DNA of 64,000 bases from Phenylobacterium sp. (GCA_020402745.1 JADBYZ010000009.1:58500-122499); one strand, 5' to 3'; shown: positions 18,216 through 27,882, counted from the first letter of the stretch. Numbers and translations are program-made. Notes: generated from the letters alone by a model not told the origin.

Positions 18216-18680
18216 ATGAGCCGGCCCTTCTGGGAGACCACCCCCCTCGATCGCATGAGTCCCAAGCAGTGGGAGAGCCTCTGCGATGGCTGCGGCCTGT
18301 GCTGCCTGGTCCGGTTCGAGGACGCCGATACCGGCGAGATCATCCCGACAAGGGTTCACTGTCGGCTGCTGGACCCCGCCACCTGCCGCTGCTCAGACTA
18401 TGTCCGCCGCAAACGTCGTGTTCCGGACTGCATCACCCTGACCCCTGAGATCATCCCGCGCCTCAGCTGGATGCCCAAGTCCTGCGCCTACCGGCGGATC
18501 CACGAGGGTCGGGGGTTGGCGGACTGGCACCCCCTGGTCAGCGGCGATCCGGAAAGCGTTCACCGGGCGGGAGTCTCCGTGCGCGGCCAGACGATCAGCG
18601 AGGCCGAGCTGGAGCACGAAGACGACATGGTGGACCACGCCGCGCCCGACCTCTTGCCCGAACGCGGGCTCGAGGGCTGA
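18216..18680 (+). CDS. YcgN-family cysteine-cluster protein (UPF0260)
   Basis: A 154-aa cytoplasmic protein of the UPF0260/YcgN family. The N-terminal [12 protein letters not shown] motif (about residues 24-35), then [15 protein letters not shown] and [10 protein letters not shown] give the characteristic zinc/iron-binding cysteine cluster. It is divergent from uup across 78 bp. The biochemical function of the family is not known. Length and all cysteines fit, so the family call is secure. Confidence 0.9.
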   Translation: MSRPFWETTPLDRMSPKQWESLCDGCGLCCLVRFEDADTGEIIPTRVHCRLLDPATCRCSDYVRRKRRVPDCITLTPEIIPRLSWMPKSCAYRRIHEGRGLADWHPLVSGDPESVHRAGVSVRGQTISEAELEHEDDMVDHAAPDLLPERGLEG

Positions 18681-18788
18681 GGCCTGCTCGCCGCGCCGCT
18701 AGTGACATTTCCGCAACACTTGCCCTTGCAAGCCCGGCGGCGGACCTTAACTCTTAGGACTGTTTGTTTTCCCTGCTGAGGTGACCCC

Positions 18789-19709
18789 GTGGCGCGAGAT
18801 CCCTACCAGGTGCTCGGCGTTCCCCGCGGCGCCGGGGCCGACGACATCCGGAAGGCCTTCCGCAAGCTCGCCAAGAAGCACCATCCCGACGCCAATCCCG
18901 GCGACAAGGCCGCCGAGGAACGGTTCAAGGAGGTCAGCGCCGCCTTCGACATCCTCGGCGACGTCGAGAAGCGCCCGAAGTTCGACGCCGGGGAGATCGA
19001 TGCCGACGGGCGCGAGACTTTCCGGGGCTTTGGCGGCGGGCCGGGACAGGGCGGTCCATTCGGCGGTGGCGCAGGCGGCTTTGAGGGTGCGGACTTCAGC
19101 GACATCCTTGGGGAGATGTTCGGTCGCCGGGCGGGGCGTGCAGGTCCGCGCGGGGGCGCCGGGCCAGGTCCAGGCGGGGGATTCGCCCCCAAGGGTTCCG
19201 ACGTGCGCGCGCGCCTGGAGATCGACCTCGAGGAGGCGATCCTGGGGGGCAAGAAGCGCATTTCCTTCCAGGACGGCCGCACCCTGGACGTGACCATTCC
19301 CGCCGGCGCCGCCGATGGTCAGACCCTGCGCCTGCGGGGCCATGGCGAGCCTGGGCGCGGCGGCAAGGGCGACGCCCTGATCGAACTCGCCATCAGGCCC
19401 CATCCGGTCTTCCGCCGGGAGGGGGACCAGTTGATCATGGACCTGCCGGTCTCGGTGCCCGACGCCGTCCTCGGCGGCCGGGTCCAGGCGCCGACCCCGG
19501 ACGGGCCGGTCACCCTGACCGTGCCGAAGGGCGCCAACTCTGGTCAGTCCCTGAGGCTGAAGGGCAAGGGGCTGGCCGACGCGCGCGGCGTGCGGGGCGA
19601 CCTGATCGCGCGGATCCAGGTCATGCTGCCCGAAGGTCCGGACCCCAAGCTCGAGGCCTTCGCCGCGCGCTGGCGCGAAGAGCGGCCCTATGTCCCTCGC
19701 CGTCGCTGA
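18789..19709 (+). CDS. DnaJ-like co-chaperone without zinc finger (CbpA type)
   Basis: A 306-residue J-domain protein. The J-domain occupies residues 3-70 with the essential HPD in AKKHHPDANPG. A Gly/Phe-rich region follows (GFGGGPGQGGPFGGGAGGF), then two C-terminal beta domains with ARLEIDLEEAILGGKK and a final VTLTVPKGANSGQSLRLKGKG. No CxxCxGxG repeats are present, so it is CbpA/class B rather than DnaJ. It stimulates DnaK. The start is a GTG at 18789; the ORF cannot begin further upstream without losing the MARDPYQVLGV match. Confidence 0.9.
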   Translation: MARDPYQVLGVPRGAGADDIRKAFRKLAKKHHPDANPGDKAAEERFKEVSAAFDILGDVEKRPKFDAGEIDADGRETFRGFGGGPGQGGPFGGGAGGFEGADFSDILGEMFGRRAGRAGPRGGAGPGPGGGFAPKGSDVRARLEIDLEEAILGGKKRISFQDGRTLDVTIPAGAADGQTLRLRGHGEPGRGGKGDALIELAIRPHPVFRREGDQLIMDLPVSVPDAVLGGRVQAPTPDGPVTLTVPKGANSGQSLRLKGKGLADARGVRGDLIARIQVMLPEGPDPKLEAFAARWREERPYVPRRR

Positions 19710-19754
19710 GGACGGTTCAGCCCGTGTTCAGGCGGGCCCGTTCAGTGTGCGAAT

Positions 19755-20081
19755 ATGAGCGCAAGTCGACGCGGATCCCTTTTGCTCCTCGCCGCCGTCC
19801 TGGCGGCGGCTCCCCTGCCGTCGGCCGCCCAGCAGGGCTCTCGGCGCTCCGAGCAAGACCAGGCGCGGGACGCTGTTCGCGACGGGAGGCTGGCGCCCCT
19901 GTCTCAGGTTCTCTCAGCCCTGTCCGCCCGGACCCCAGGCGAACACCTGGATACACGCTTCAGCGAGACCACAGACGGCCGCCCTGTCTACATCGTCACC
20001 TGGCGAACCCCGGACAACCAGGTGGTCATCTTCATCGTCGACGCCCGCACGGGCCGGATCCTCCAGCAGAGGGGGGGCTGA
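19755..20081 (+). CDS. PepSY-like periplasmic protein
   Basis: A 108-residue exported protein: signal peptide MSASRRGSLLLLAAVLAAAPLPSAAQ, then a short domain ending GRPVYIVTWRTPDNQVVIFIVDARTGRILQQRGG, which is the PepSY pattern. PepSY proteins are often encoded next to two-component systems and may modulate them or inhibit proteases. It is 3 bp upstream of a response regulator gene, so the three genes at 19755-22163 look like one operon in which this protein is a plausible periplasmic input. Confidence 0.78.
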   Translation: MSASRRGSLLLLAAVLAAAPLPSAAQQGSRRSEQDQARDAVRDGRLAPLSQVLSALSARTPGEHLDTRFSETTDGRPVYIVTWRTPDNQVVIFIVDARTGRILQQRGG

Positions 20082-20084
20082 CGC

Positions 20085-20756
20085 ATGCGCCTCCTCCTGG
20101 CCGAGGATGACCCCGACCTCGCGCAAAGCCTGCGACTGTCCCTGACGGACGCCGGCTACGCCGTTGACCTGGCCCGCGATGGCGAGGAGGGCGCCTTCCT
20201 GGGCGAGACCGAGCCCTACGACGTAATCGTCCTCGACCTTGGCCTGCCGGTCCTCGACGGCGTGAGCGTCCTGCGGCGCTGGCGCGCCTCGGGCGTGACG
20301 GCCCCGGTGCTGATCCTCACCGCCCGGGACGGTTGGGCCGAGAAGGTGGCCGGCTTCGACGCCGGCGGCGACGACTACCTGACCAAGCCCTTCAACACGC
20401 CTGAACTCCTGGCCCGACTTCGGGCCCTGCTGCGCCGGGCGGCGGGCCGCGCCAGCGCCAATCTGTCGAGCGGCGACCTGGTCCTGGATCCCGGCGCGGC
20501 CGTCGTCACCCTGGCGGGCCAGCCCGTGCGCCTGACCTCGCTGGAGTATCGCCTGCTGCATTACCTGATGATGCACGCCGGGCGCGTCGTCAGCCGGACC
20601 GACCTGGTTGAGCACCTGTATGACCAGGACTTCGACCGGGACTCCAACACCATGGAGGTCATTGTCGCCCGGCTCCGAAAGAAGATCGGGGCCGACCGGA
20701 TCCTGACCCAGAGGGGCCTCGGCTATCGCCTTGCCGACCCGGCTGAGGCGGGCTGA
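20085..20756 (+). CDS. PhoP/QseB-type response regulator
   Basis: A 223-aa OmpR-family regulator: receiver opening MRLLLAEDDPDLAQSL, phosphoacceptor Asp in VIVLDLGLPVLDG, Lys in LTKPFNTPEL, and a C-terminal winged helix with LEYRLLHYLMMHAGRVVSRTD and VARLRKKIGADRILTQRGLGYRL. Starts 3 bp after the PepSY gene and ends 3 bp before the kinase gene. The order PepSY, regulator, kinase resembles PhoPQ/QseBC-type operons responding to cations or cationic peptides; the actual signal is unknown. Confidence 0.92.
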   Translation: MRLLLAEDDPDLAQSLRLSLTDAGYAVDLARDGEEGAFLGETEPYDVIVLDLGLPVLDGVSVLRRWRASGVTAPVLILTARDGWAEKVAGFDAGGDDYLTKPFNTPELLARLRALLRRAAGRASANLSSGDLVLDPGAAVVTLAGQPVRLTSLEYRLLHYLMMHAGRVVSRTDLVEHLYDQDFDRDSNTMEVIVARLRKKIGADRILTQRGLGYRLADPAEAG

Positions 20757-20759
20757 AGC

Positions 20760-22163
20760 ATGGGAGTCCGCCCCGCGGCGCCATCTCGCGCTCCGTCCCT
20801 GGTCCGGCGCCTCGTCCTCCTGGCCTCCGTCTGGTCGCTCGCGGTTCTCATCGCCTCGGCGGTGTTGCTGGGCCTGCTCTTCGAACAGGCGGCCCTGAGG
20901 CGGTTCGACCAGGGCCTCGCCGACCTGACCGACAGCCTGGCCGCCGCCGCCCAGCCCGAGGCGGGCGGGGGTCTCGCCGTGCGGGACCTCGGCGACCTCC
21001 GCACACGCCGCGCCTACTCCGGCCGCTACTGGCAGGTGTCGAGGGTCGCTCCCGACGGCGCCCCCGCCGTTCTCGCCCGCTCGCGCTCCCTTTGGGACAC
21101 CGAGTTGGGGCTTGAGGCCGGCCTCGCCCGGCGGCTGGAGGCGCGACCTTCCGGCGCCGTCAGCTTCGCCGCCCCGGGCCCCGAAGGGCAGAAGCTGAGG
21201 GTGCGGGCCACGCGGCTCGTCCTGCCCGGCGACGTCGGACCGGTGATCGTCCTGGCCGCAGAGGACCGGCGGTCGGTGGACGCCGACGTCCGCGGCTTCT
21301 ACGTCGCCACGGTGGCGGTCTTCGGCCTGCTGGCCGTCGGGCTCCTCGCCGCTGTGGTGATCCAGGTGCGCCTGGGCCTGCGGCCGCTGTTCGCCTTGAG
21401 CCAGGAACTCGGGGACTTGAGGGCAGGTCGGGCGGAGGGTTTGAGGGGCGGCTATCCCCGCGAACTCACCCCCCTGGTCGATCAATTGACCGCCCTCATG
21501 CGCCACAACCGGGAGAGCCTCGAGCGCCAGCGGGCTCATGTGGGCAACCTGGCCCACGCGCTGAAGACGCCCCTGGCCGTCCTGTCCTCAGCCGCTGCGC
21601 GCGAGACGGGGCCCCTCTCGGGCCTGGTGGTCCAGCAGGCCAGCGCCATGCAGCGGCAGGTGCACCACCATCTGCGGCGGGCTCGGGCGGCCGCCTTCGC
21701 GGGCGGGGCAGGCGCAGGCATTGCAACCCCCGTGGCCGAAGTGCTGGACGATCTTGTGCGGACCCTGTCCCGCCTGCACCAGGACGCCGGGGTCCGGATC
21801 GACTGGGACGCCCCCGACGACCTCGTCTTCCTTGGCGAGCGGCAGGACCTGATGGAGATCGCCGGCAACCTGCTCGAGAACGCCTGCAAGTGGGGCGGGG
21901 GCCGGGTTTCGGTCCGGGCGTCCGCCGGGGGCGCCGAGCAGCTTGTCCTGGAGATCGACGACGCCGGCCCGGGTCTGACCCCGGACCAGCGCCGTGACGC
22001 CCTGGCCCGTGGCGCACGGCTGGACGAGTCTGCGCCGGGGACCGGGCTGGGCCTGAGCATCGTCAATGATCTCGCCCGCGCCTACGGCGGCGACCTCGAC
22101 CTGGGCGTTTCACCCGCCGGCGGCCTGAGGGTCCGAGTCCGCCTGCCGCGCGCCGTCGATTGA
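20760..22163 (+). CDS. Sensor histidine kinase (PhoQ/QseC type)
   Basis: A 467-residue kinase with transmembrane helices at about 17-40 and 178-200 bracketing a periplasmic domain of about 130 residues. The phospho-accepting His lies in NLAHALKTPLAVLSS, a variant H-box (HALKTP) as in PhoQ-like kinases, followed by N-box GNLLENACKWGG and G-box GTGLGLSIVNDLARAYGG. Cognate partner of the regulator directly upstream. Together with the PepSY protein it forms a small envelope-sensing operon. Confidence 0.92.
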   Translation: MGVRPAAPSRAPSLVRRLVLLASVWSLAVLIASAVLLGLLFEQAALRRFDQGLADLTDSLAAAAQPEAGGGLAVRDLGDLRTRRAYSGRYWQVSRVAPDGAPAVLARSRSLWDTELGLEAGLARRLEARPSGAVSFAAPGPEGQKLRVRATRLVLPGDVGPVIVLAAEDRRSVDADVRGFYVATVAVFGLLAVGLLAAVVIQVRLGLRPLFALSQELGDLRAGRAEGLRGGYPRELTPLVDQLTALMRHNRESLERQRAHVGNLAHALKTPLAVLSSAAARETGPLSGLVVQQASAMQRQVHHHLRRARAAAFAGGAGAGIATPVAEVLDDLVRTLSRLHQDAGVRIDWDAPDDLVFLGERQDLMEIAGNLLENACKWGGGRVSVRASAGGAEQLVLEIDDAGPGLTPDQRRDALARGARLDESAPGTGLGLSIVNDLARAYGGDLDLGVSPAGGLRVRVRLPRAVD

Positions 22164-22203
22164 AGGGCCGGGACCCCTCGCGCCAGCGTTGAAAAACGCC
22201 TAC

Positions 22204-23286
22204 ATGGCGCCCATGGTCGTTTTCTGGATGGGGGCGGGGCTGATCGCGGTCGCCGCTGCGGCAGTCATCCTGCTCCGGGCCGCCCGGGCTGCGCTTCAGC
22301 CGGGAGCCGAGGACCCGACTTTGGAAGTCTACCGTCGTCAGCTTTCCGAGATCGACGATCTCGCTGAGCGAGGTCTCATTGAAGTCGCCGAGCAAGAGGC
22401 GGCCCGGGTGGAGGCCAGTCGCCGGCTGCTGAGCGCCGCCGACGCCTCGTCTCTGGGCTGGGTGGCTCCCGCCAGCCAGCGCCCATGGATCTTCGCGATA
22501 GCCGGAGCCGTGGGCCTTGCTGCGCTCGGCGGCTACCTTGTCCTGGGCCAGCCCGGCGCTGCCGATCAGCCGCTCCAGCGCCGGATCGAGGCCTGGCGTT
22601 CGGACCGGCTGACAGACCTGACGCCTCCCCAACTCGCCGCTGTCCTGCGTGAGGCGATTAAGGAGCGCCCAGAGGTTGAGGGCTTCCGCTTCCTGGCGCT
22701 CGCCGAGGCCCAATCCGACAATCCCGCCGCCGCCGCCCGCGCCCTTCGCCGCGCCCTGGCGCTCGCCCCTGAGCGGGCGGATCTTTGGGAGATGCTTGGG
22801 CTCAGCCTGCTAAGCCAGTCCGGCGGCGAGGTTACGCCGGAGGCGCGCGACGCCCTCGCCCAAGCGGTCCGCCTGAACCCCGAGGCCCTCGCCGCCCGTT
22901 TCCACCTGGCCCGTGGCCGCGCCGCCTCCGGAGACCGGGAAGGCGGGGTGAATGACCTCAGGACTCTGGCCCGTGCGCTTCCTGCGGGGGATCCCCGCCT
23001 CGTCGATATCGACACCGCCATCCGAGAGGCGACAAACTCCCCGCCGACCGTCGCCGTGGGACCGGCGTCTGAGATGATCAATCAGATGGTCGCAGGGCTC
23101 GCTCAGCGCCTTCAGTCCAATCCGGACGATCCAGAGGGCTGGGTCCGGCTTGTCCGATCCTATGCTGTCCTTGGGGACGGGCCCCGGCGCGACGCCGCCC
23201 TCGAGCAGGCGCGCCGCCGCTATGGCGCCAGGCCCGAGGTTCTTGAGCAGCTTGAGAAGGCCGCGGCAACGGAGCCCATGAGATGA
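22204..23286 (+). CDS. ccmI: Cytochrome c maturation protein CcmI (CycH)
   Basis: Apocytochrome chaperone of system I. N-terminal membrane segment FWMGAGLIAVAAAAVILL, the conserved cytoplasmic loop VYRRQLSEIDDLAERGLIEVAEQEAARVEASRRLL, a second membrane helix near residue 100, then TPR-like repeats that hold apocytochrome c. The start is uncertain: ATG at 22204, ATG at 22213 or TTG at 22189 are all in frame and none has a clear ribosome binding site; most homologues begin near xVFW, favouring one of the ATGs. Overlaps ccmE by 4 bp. Confidence 0.88.
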   Translation: MAPMVVFWMGAGLIAVAAAAVILLRAARAALQPGAEDPTLEVYRRQLSEIDDLAERGLIEVAEQEAARVEASRRLLSAADASSLGWVAPASQRPWIFAIAGAVGLAALGGYLVLGQPGAADQPLQRRIEAWRSDRLTDLTPPQLAAVLREAIKERPEVEGFRFLALAEAQSDNPAAAARALRRALALAPERADLWEMLGLSLLSQSGGEVTPEARDALAQAVRLNPEALAARFHLARGRAASGDREGGVNDLRTLARALPAGDPRLVDIDTAIREATNSPPTVAVGPASEMINQMVAGLAQRLQSNPDDPEGWVRLVRSYAVLGDGPRRDAALEQARRRYGARPEVLEQLEKAAATEPMR

Positions 23287-23759
23287 CTGGCTGGCTGCCA
23301 CGCTCTCCCCGCGCCCGCCGCCGGCTGACCCTCCTCGCCGTGATCGCCCCCATCCTCGCCCTGGCTGCGGGCCTGACCCTTTGGGGCCTGAGGGACTCGA
23401 TCTCCTACTTCTATACGCCGGCCCAGGCTGACGCAGCCCAACCTCCTGCTGGAAGGTCCGTACAGCTGGGCGGTCTCGTGGTGGATGGCAGCGTGTTGTA
23501 CCATTCTGATGGAAGGGTCGAGTTCAGCATCCGCGATAACCTGGCGGCCGACCGGATTCACTACCGGGGCGACCTGCCGGATCTGTTCCGGGAGGGTCAG
23601 GGGATTGTGGCCACCGGCGCCTTCAGGGCCGATGGGGTGTTCGAGGCGCGACAGGTCCTCGCCAAGCATGACGAAACCTATATGCCCAAACAGGTGGCGG
23701 ACTCGCTTAAGGCTCAGGGTGAGTGGCGCGGCGAAGGTGCTCCGAGGACCGCTCCATGA
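23283..23759 (+). CDS. ccmE: Cytochrome c maturation haem chaperone CcmE
   Basis: Periplasmic haem chaperone tethered by one N-terminal helix (residues 14-36). The covalent haem-binding His is H129 in LAKHDETYMP, with the conserved Y133. The OB-fold core begins at RSVQLGGLVVDGS. Takes haem from CcmC and gives it to CcmF/H. ATG overlaps the ccmI stop; its own stop overlaps the ccmF ATG (ATGA). At 158 aa it is family length. Together with ccmI, ccmF and ccmH it forms the alphaproteobacterial cycHJKL arrangement; ccmABCDG are not in the window. Confidence 0.95.
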   Translation: MTGWLPRSPRARRRLTLLAVIAPILALAAGLTLWGLRDSISYFYTPAQADAAQPPAGRSVQLGGLVVDGSVLYHSDGRVEFSIRDNLAADRIHYRGDLPDLFREGQGIVATGAFRADGVFEARQVLAKHDETYMPKQVADSLKAQGEWRGEGAPRTAP

Positions 23760-25732
23760 TCGTCGAGTTCGGCGCTTTCGCGATGATTCTGGCCCTCGTC
23801 CTGTCCGTCGCGCAGGTCGGTCTTTCGGCCGTTGGCCGCCTACGGCGCTCGGCCCTGCTGGCTGGAGCGGGGGAGGGCGCGGCCCTCGCGGGGTTCGGCG
23901 TGCTCACCCTGTCCTTCGCAGCGCTGATCTACGCCTTCGTCATCTCAGACTTCTCGGTGGCCAATGTCGCGGCGAACTCTCATTCCGAGAAGCCGGCTTT
24001 GTATCGCGTGTCGGCAGCCTGGGGCAGCCACGAGGGCTCCATGCTGTTGTGGAACATCGCGCTGACCGGATTCGGCGCGGTCCTAGCCTGGCGGGGGCGG
24101 GCTCTTCCCCGAGACCTGAAGGCATCGGCGCTCGCCGTGCAGGGCCTGATCGGGACCGTCTTTCTGGCCTACACGGCCCTGGCGTCTAACCCCTTCGTCC
24201 GCCTCGCAGACCCGCCGGTGGAGGGGCGCTCGCTCAATCCCCTGCTTCAGGATCCCGCCCTGGCGGTGCATCCGCCCTTTCTCTACGCCGGCTATGTCGG
24301 CATGTCGGTGGTCTTCTCCCTCGCCGTGGCGGCGCTGATCGAGGGCAGGATCGATGCGGCCTGGGCCCGCTGGGTGCGGCCCTGGGCCCTGGCCGCCTGG
24401 AGCTTTCTGACGGTTGGCATCGCCCTCGGCTCCTACTGGGCCTATTACGAGCTGGGGTGGGGCGGCTGGTGGTTCTGGGACCCGGTCGAAAACGCCAGCT
24501 TCATGCCCTGGCTGGTCGGCGCCGCCCTCCTGCACTCGGCCGTGGTCACCGAGAAGCGCGGCGCCCTGCCGGGCTGGACGGTCTTTCTGGCCATCGCCGC
24601 CTTCAGCTTCTCAATGCTGGGCGCCTTCCTGGTTCGGTCCGGCGTGCTGACTTCGGTGCATGCCTTCGCGGTGGATCCAACCCGGGGGGTCCTGCTGCTC
24701 GCCATACTCCTGGTCTTTTCAGGCTCGGCCTTCGCTCTCTTCGCCTGGCGGGCGCCGAGCCTCACGCCTGGCGGAGTTTTCGCCCCCATCAGTCGCGAAA
24801 GCGCCCTCGTCACCAACAACATCCTCCTTTCGGCGGCCACTCTGACCGTCCTCCTGGGGACTCTCTTCCCACTGATCCGAGAGGCGGTCACCGGAGAGGC
24901 GATCTCGGTCGGACCTCCCTACTTCAACCTGACCTTCACGCCCCTTATGGCGCTGCTTTGCGTTGTCGTGCCGTTCGGCCCCCTGCTGGCCTGGAAGCGG
25001 GGTGACCTGTCGCCAGCGGTCCGCGCCCTGCTGCCCGCCCTCGTCCTTGGGGTCGCCACAGGCCTCGCAGCTCTCTGGCTCCTGACTCCGCGAAAGGCCT
25101 TCGCCAGTCTCGGGCTCGCCTTGGCGGTCTGGCTTATCGTCGGCGCCCTGACCGAAGCGGCCCAGCGCATTCGGCTCTTCAAGGCGCCCCTGGCCGAGTC
25201 CTTCCGCCGCCTGCGGGGCCTGCCGCGGGGAGCCTGGGGCGCGACCCTGGCGCACGCTGGCCTGGGAATCTTCGTCTTGGGGGCCTGCTTCGAGACCGCC
25301 TGGAAGATGGAGGCCGCCCAGACCCTTGCTCCTGGCCAGTCGCTGAGGCTCGGCGCCTGGGAGCTGGTGCTGAAGGACGTCCGCCGCCTGGACGGGCCGA
25401 ACTACGAGGCCGTAACTGCGCGAATCACCGCCCTTCGGGACGGCCGCGAGGTTTGCGCCCTTTCGCCGTCCCGCAGGTTCTACCCGGCGGGTGGCCAGAC
25501 CACCTCCGAGGTCGCGATCTGCAGCGTCGATGTCAGCCATCTCTATGTGGTCCTTGGCGAGCGCCGCGAGGGTCCGGGCGGAAAACCCGTCTGGCTGGTC
25601 CGAGGCTACTGGAATCCTCTGGCGGTGCTGATCTTCGCCGGTCCTGCGGTCATGGCCCTCGGCGGGCTGATCTCGCTGACGGATCGGCGGCTGAGGCTGG
25701 CGCCCGGCCGGCGCCGGGAGGCGCAGACGTGA
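23756..25732 (+). CDS. ccmF: Cytochrome c haem lyase subunit CcmF
   Basis: Large inner-membrane protein (658 aa, about 15 hydrophobic helices) that ligates haem to apocytochrome c together with CcmH/CcmI. The tryptophan-rich WWD motif is intact in GWGGWWFWDPVENASFMPW, and HPPFLYAGYVG and the preceding NPLLQDPALAVH region carry the conserved haem-ligand histidines. The start at 23756 uses the ATGA overlap with ccmE rather than an in-frame extension. GTGA at the 3-prime end overlaps ccmH. Confidence 0.95.
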   Translation: MIVEFGAFAMILALVLSVAQVGLSAVGRLRRSALLAGAGEGAALAGFGVLTLSFAALIYAFVISDFSVANVAANSHSEKPALYRVSAAWGSHEGSMLLWNIALTGFGAVLAWRGRALPRDLKASALAVQGLIGTVFLAYTALASNPFVRLADPPVEGRSLNPLLQDPALAVHPPFLYAGYVGMSVVFSLAVAALIEGRIDAAWARWVRPWALAAWSFLTVGIALGSYWAYYELGWGGWWFWDPVENASFMPWLVGAALLHSAVVTEKRGALPGWTVFLAIAAFSFSMLGAFLVRSGVLTSVHAFAVDPTRGVLLLAILLVFSGSAFALFAWRAPSLTPGGVFAPISRESALVTNNILLSAATLTVLLGTLFPLIREAVTGEAISVGPPYFNLTFTPLMALLCVVVPFGPLLAWKRGDLSPAVRALLPALVLGVATGLAALWLLTPRKAFASLGLALAVWLIVGALTEAAQRIRLFKAPLAESFRRLRGLPRGAWGATLAHAGLGIFVLGACFETAWKMEAAQTLAPGQSLRLGAWELVLKDVRRLDGPNYEAVTARITALRDGREVCALSPSRRFYPAGGQTTSEVAICSVDVSHLYVVLGERREGPGGKPVWLVRGYWNPLAVLIFAGPAVMALGGLISLTDRRLRLAPGRRREAQT

Positions 25733-26232
25733 GGCGCGCCGGGTTGGCGCTTCTGGCCGCCCTCGCGTCGGCCCTCTGCTTGGCCGCCGCCGCGGACCCC
25801 GCTGAGAGACTTCCGGACCCGGCCCAGGAGGCCCGTGCTCGGATCCTCTTCAAGGAGGTCAGGTGCATGGTCTGCCAGAACGAGTCCATCGAGGACTCGG
25901 AGGCTGAGCTTGCGGTCGACCTGCGTCGGATGGTCCGCGAGCGAGTCGCCGCCGGCGACGATGACGCCGCCGTGCGGCGCTGGCTGGTCGAACGGTACGG
26001 GGAGTTCGTCATGTTGCGGCCTTCTTTGTCGGCCGCCAATCTGGTCCTCTGGCTCGCCCCTCTCGCCGCCGTACTCGCGGGCGGGCTGGCTCTCGCCGAG
26101 CGCTTGCGCCAAGGCCGGGAGGCGGCGGCGACCCTCACCCCTGAAGAAGCGGAGCGCCTCGCCAGTCTTGTCGGCGGCCGGAATGGTCACGATCCTGCCC
26201 TGAAATCGTCCCCGGACGATCCCATTGCATGA
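25729..26232 (+). CDS. ccmH: Cytochrome c maturation thiol protein CcmH
   Basis: Membrane-anchored thiol-disulphide protein that keeps the apocytochrome CXXCH cysteines reduced for haem attachment. The 167-residue product has a signal peptide (to about residue 21), the redox pair C46/C49 in VRCMVCQNESIEDSEA, and a C-terminal membrane helix at about 105-122. The start is a GTG overlapping the ccmF stop (GTGA); the frame stays open upstream but belongs to ccmF in another frame. Last gene of the four-gene ccm block. Confidence 0.93.
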   Translation: MRRAGLALLAALASALCLAAAADPAERLPDPAQEARARILFKEVRCMVCQNESIEDSEAELAVDLRRMVRERVAAGDDDAAVRRWLVERYGEFVMLRPSLSAANLVLWLAPLAAVLAGGLALAERLRQGREAAATLTPEEAERLASLVGGRNGHDPALKSSPDDPIA

Positions 26233-26329
26233 CGTAATGCTCATTTGAGCGGTTCGCCGCTCTTTGGCATGAAGGTTCACACCCGTCCGCGCAGGTTCGC
26301 AGCGGGCCTCAAGGAAAGAAGTGCGCAAT

Positions 26330-27868
26330 ATGAGCTCGACCAAGCGCCGTTACCTGATCAGCGCCCTCGCCGGGGTCCTCGTCGCCGGAACCGCCATGGC
26401 GGCCGCTGGCCTCAGCGCTGGGGACCGCGTCAGCCCTGTGGCGGCCCCGGGGGCGCCAGCCGCTGCGGCGCCTAACTTCGGGCCTCCGCCCGGGGCGCCA
26501 ATGTCCTTCGCCGACATTTTCGAGAAGGTCTCGCCGGCGGTCGTCTCGATCAATGTGACCACCCGGGTCGATCTCAGTCGAATGCCGCGGCAGATCCCCG
26601 GTCTGCCTTTTGAGTTCCGGCCGCCGCGCCAGGGTGGCGATGAGGATGGCGATGGAGACGGGCCGCGCGGCCCGCGTCGCCAGTCCGCCGGCTCAGGCTT
26701 CTTCATTACAGCCGACGGCTACATCGTCACCAACAATCACGTCATCGAGGACGCCGAGAGCATCAAGGTCGTCCTGAAGGACGAGACCGAGCTTGACGCC
26801 ACAGTCGTCGGCCGGGACGAGGGCACGGACATCGCCGTCCTGAAGGTCAAAGGCTCGGGCTACACCATCGTCAACTTCGAGAACTCGGCCCGCCCCCGGG
26901 TGGGCGACTGGGTCCTGACCGTGGGCAACCCCTACAACCTCGGCGGCACGGCCACGGCCGGCATCGTCTCGGCCTATGGGCGCGACATCGGCGAGATCTT
27001 CGTGGACTTCATCCAGCTCGACGCCCCCATCAACCGGGGCAATTCGGGCGGGCCGACCTTTGACACCTACGGCCGGGTGATCGGCGTCAACACCGCCATC
27101 TTCTCGCCCACAGGCGGTTCGGTGGGCATTGGCTTTGCCATCCCCGCCGAGGTGGCCGCCCGGGTCTCGCGCCAGCTCATCGCCAACGGCAAGGTGGTGC
27201 GCGGCTACATCGGCGCCAGCATCCAGAACTTTGACGAGGACATGGCTGCGGCCCAGGGCATGGCCGGCCAGAAGGGCGCCATCGTCGCCGAGTTGACCCC
27301 CGGGGGCCCTGCGGAGAAGGCGGGCCTCGTCACTGGAGATATCGTCCTGTCGGTAAATGGCGCTCGGATCCGGTCATCTTCGGAACTGACCCGCCAGGTC
27401 GCAAAGGCCTCGCCGGGCGACCTGCTGCGTCTTGAAGTCATCCGGGAGGGCAAGCGGCGCACTGTCGAGATCCGCTCAGGCACCCGGCCGCCGGAATCCG
27501 AGCTGGCGGCCAGCCAGGGAGGTCCAGGCGGACCCGGCTCCGGACCCGCCCGGCCGGGTTCGTCCGCAGGTCAGAGCCTGCTGGGCATGACTGTCGCCCC
27601 GCTCGATGACGCCGGCCGTCGCCGCGCAGGCCTGCCAGCCGACGCTCGGGGCCTGGTCATTACAGCGGTCGACAAGTCCTCAGACGCGGCCTCCAGGGGG
27701 ATACAGGCCAATGATGTGCTCCTGCGTGCGGGCGACCGCGCGCTGGCCGCGCCGGCGGACCTTGCGGCCGTGGTCGATCAGGCGCGTCGCGCAGGCCGGC
27801 CCAGCGTGCTCGTCGCCGTTTGGAGAAGCGGCCGGACCATCTTCCTGCCGGTCAAGATCGCCGACTGA
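26330..27868 (+). CDS. degP: DegP/HtrA-family periplasmic serine protease
   Basis: Do-like protease-chaperone for misfolded envelope proteins. Signal sequence (SALAGVLVAGTAMAAAG), a Pro/Gly linker, then the chymotrypsin-type triad: His in VTNNHVIEDAE, Asp in GTDIAVLKV, Ser in NRGNSGGPTF. Two PDZ domains follow (from IGASIQNFDEDM and from LLGMTVAPLDD). Start ATG at 26330; a GTG nine bases earlier is an alternative closer to the AAGGAAAG site. It is about 100 bp downstream of ccmH and immediately upstream of a two-component pair. Confidence 0.92.
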   Translation: MSSTKRRYLISALAGVLVAGTAMAAAGLSAGDRVSPVAAPGAPAAAAPNFGPPPGAPMSFADIFEKVSPAVVSINVTTRVDLSRMPRQIPGLPFEFRPPRQGGDEDGDGDGPRGPRRQSAGSGFFITADGYIVTNNHVIEDAESIKVVLKDETELDATVVGRDEGTDIAVLKVKGSGYTIVNFENSARPRVGDWVLTVGNPYNLGGTATAGIVSAYGRDIGEIFVDFIQLDAPINRGNSGGPTFDTYGRVIGVNTAIFSPTGGSVGIGFAIPAEVAARVSRQLIANGKVVRGYIGASIQNFDEDMAAAQGMAGQKGAIVAELTPGGPAEKAGLVTGDIVLSVNGARIRSSSELTRQVAKASPGDLLRLEVIREGKRRTVEIRSGTRPPESELAASQGGPGGPGSGPARPGSSAGQSLLGMTVAPLDDAGRRRAGLPADARGLVITAVDKSSDAASRGIQANDVLLRAGDRALAAPADLAAVVDQARRAGRPSVLVAVWRSGRTIFLPVKIAD

Positions 27869-27882
27869 TCGGGGCTCGGGGC

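Noticed and set aside
19914-21557. 547-codon open frame opposite the PepSY/two-component operon
   Set aside because: Antisense to a response regulator and kinase with intact motifs; product is low complexity.
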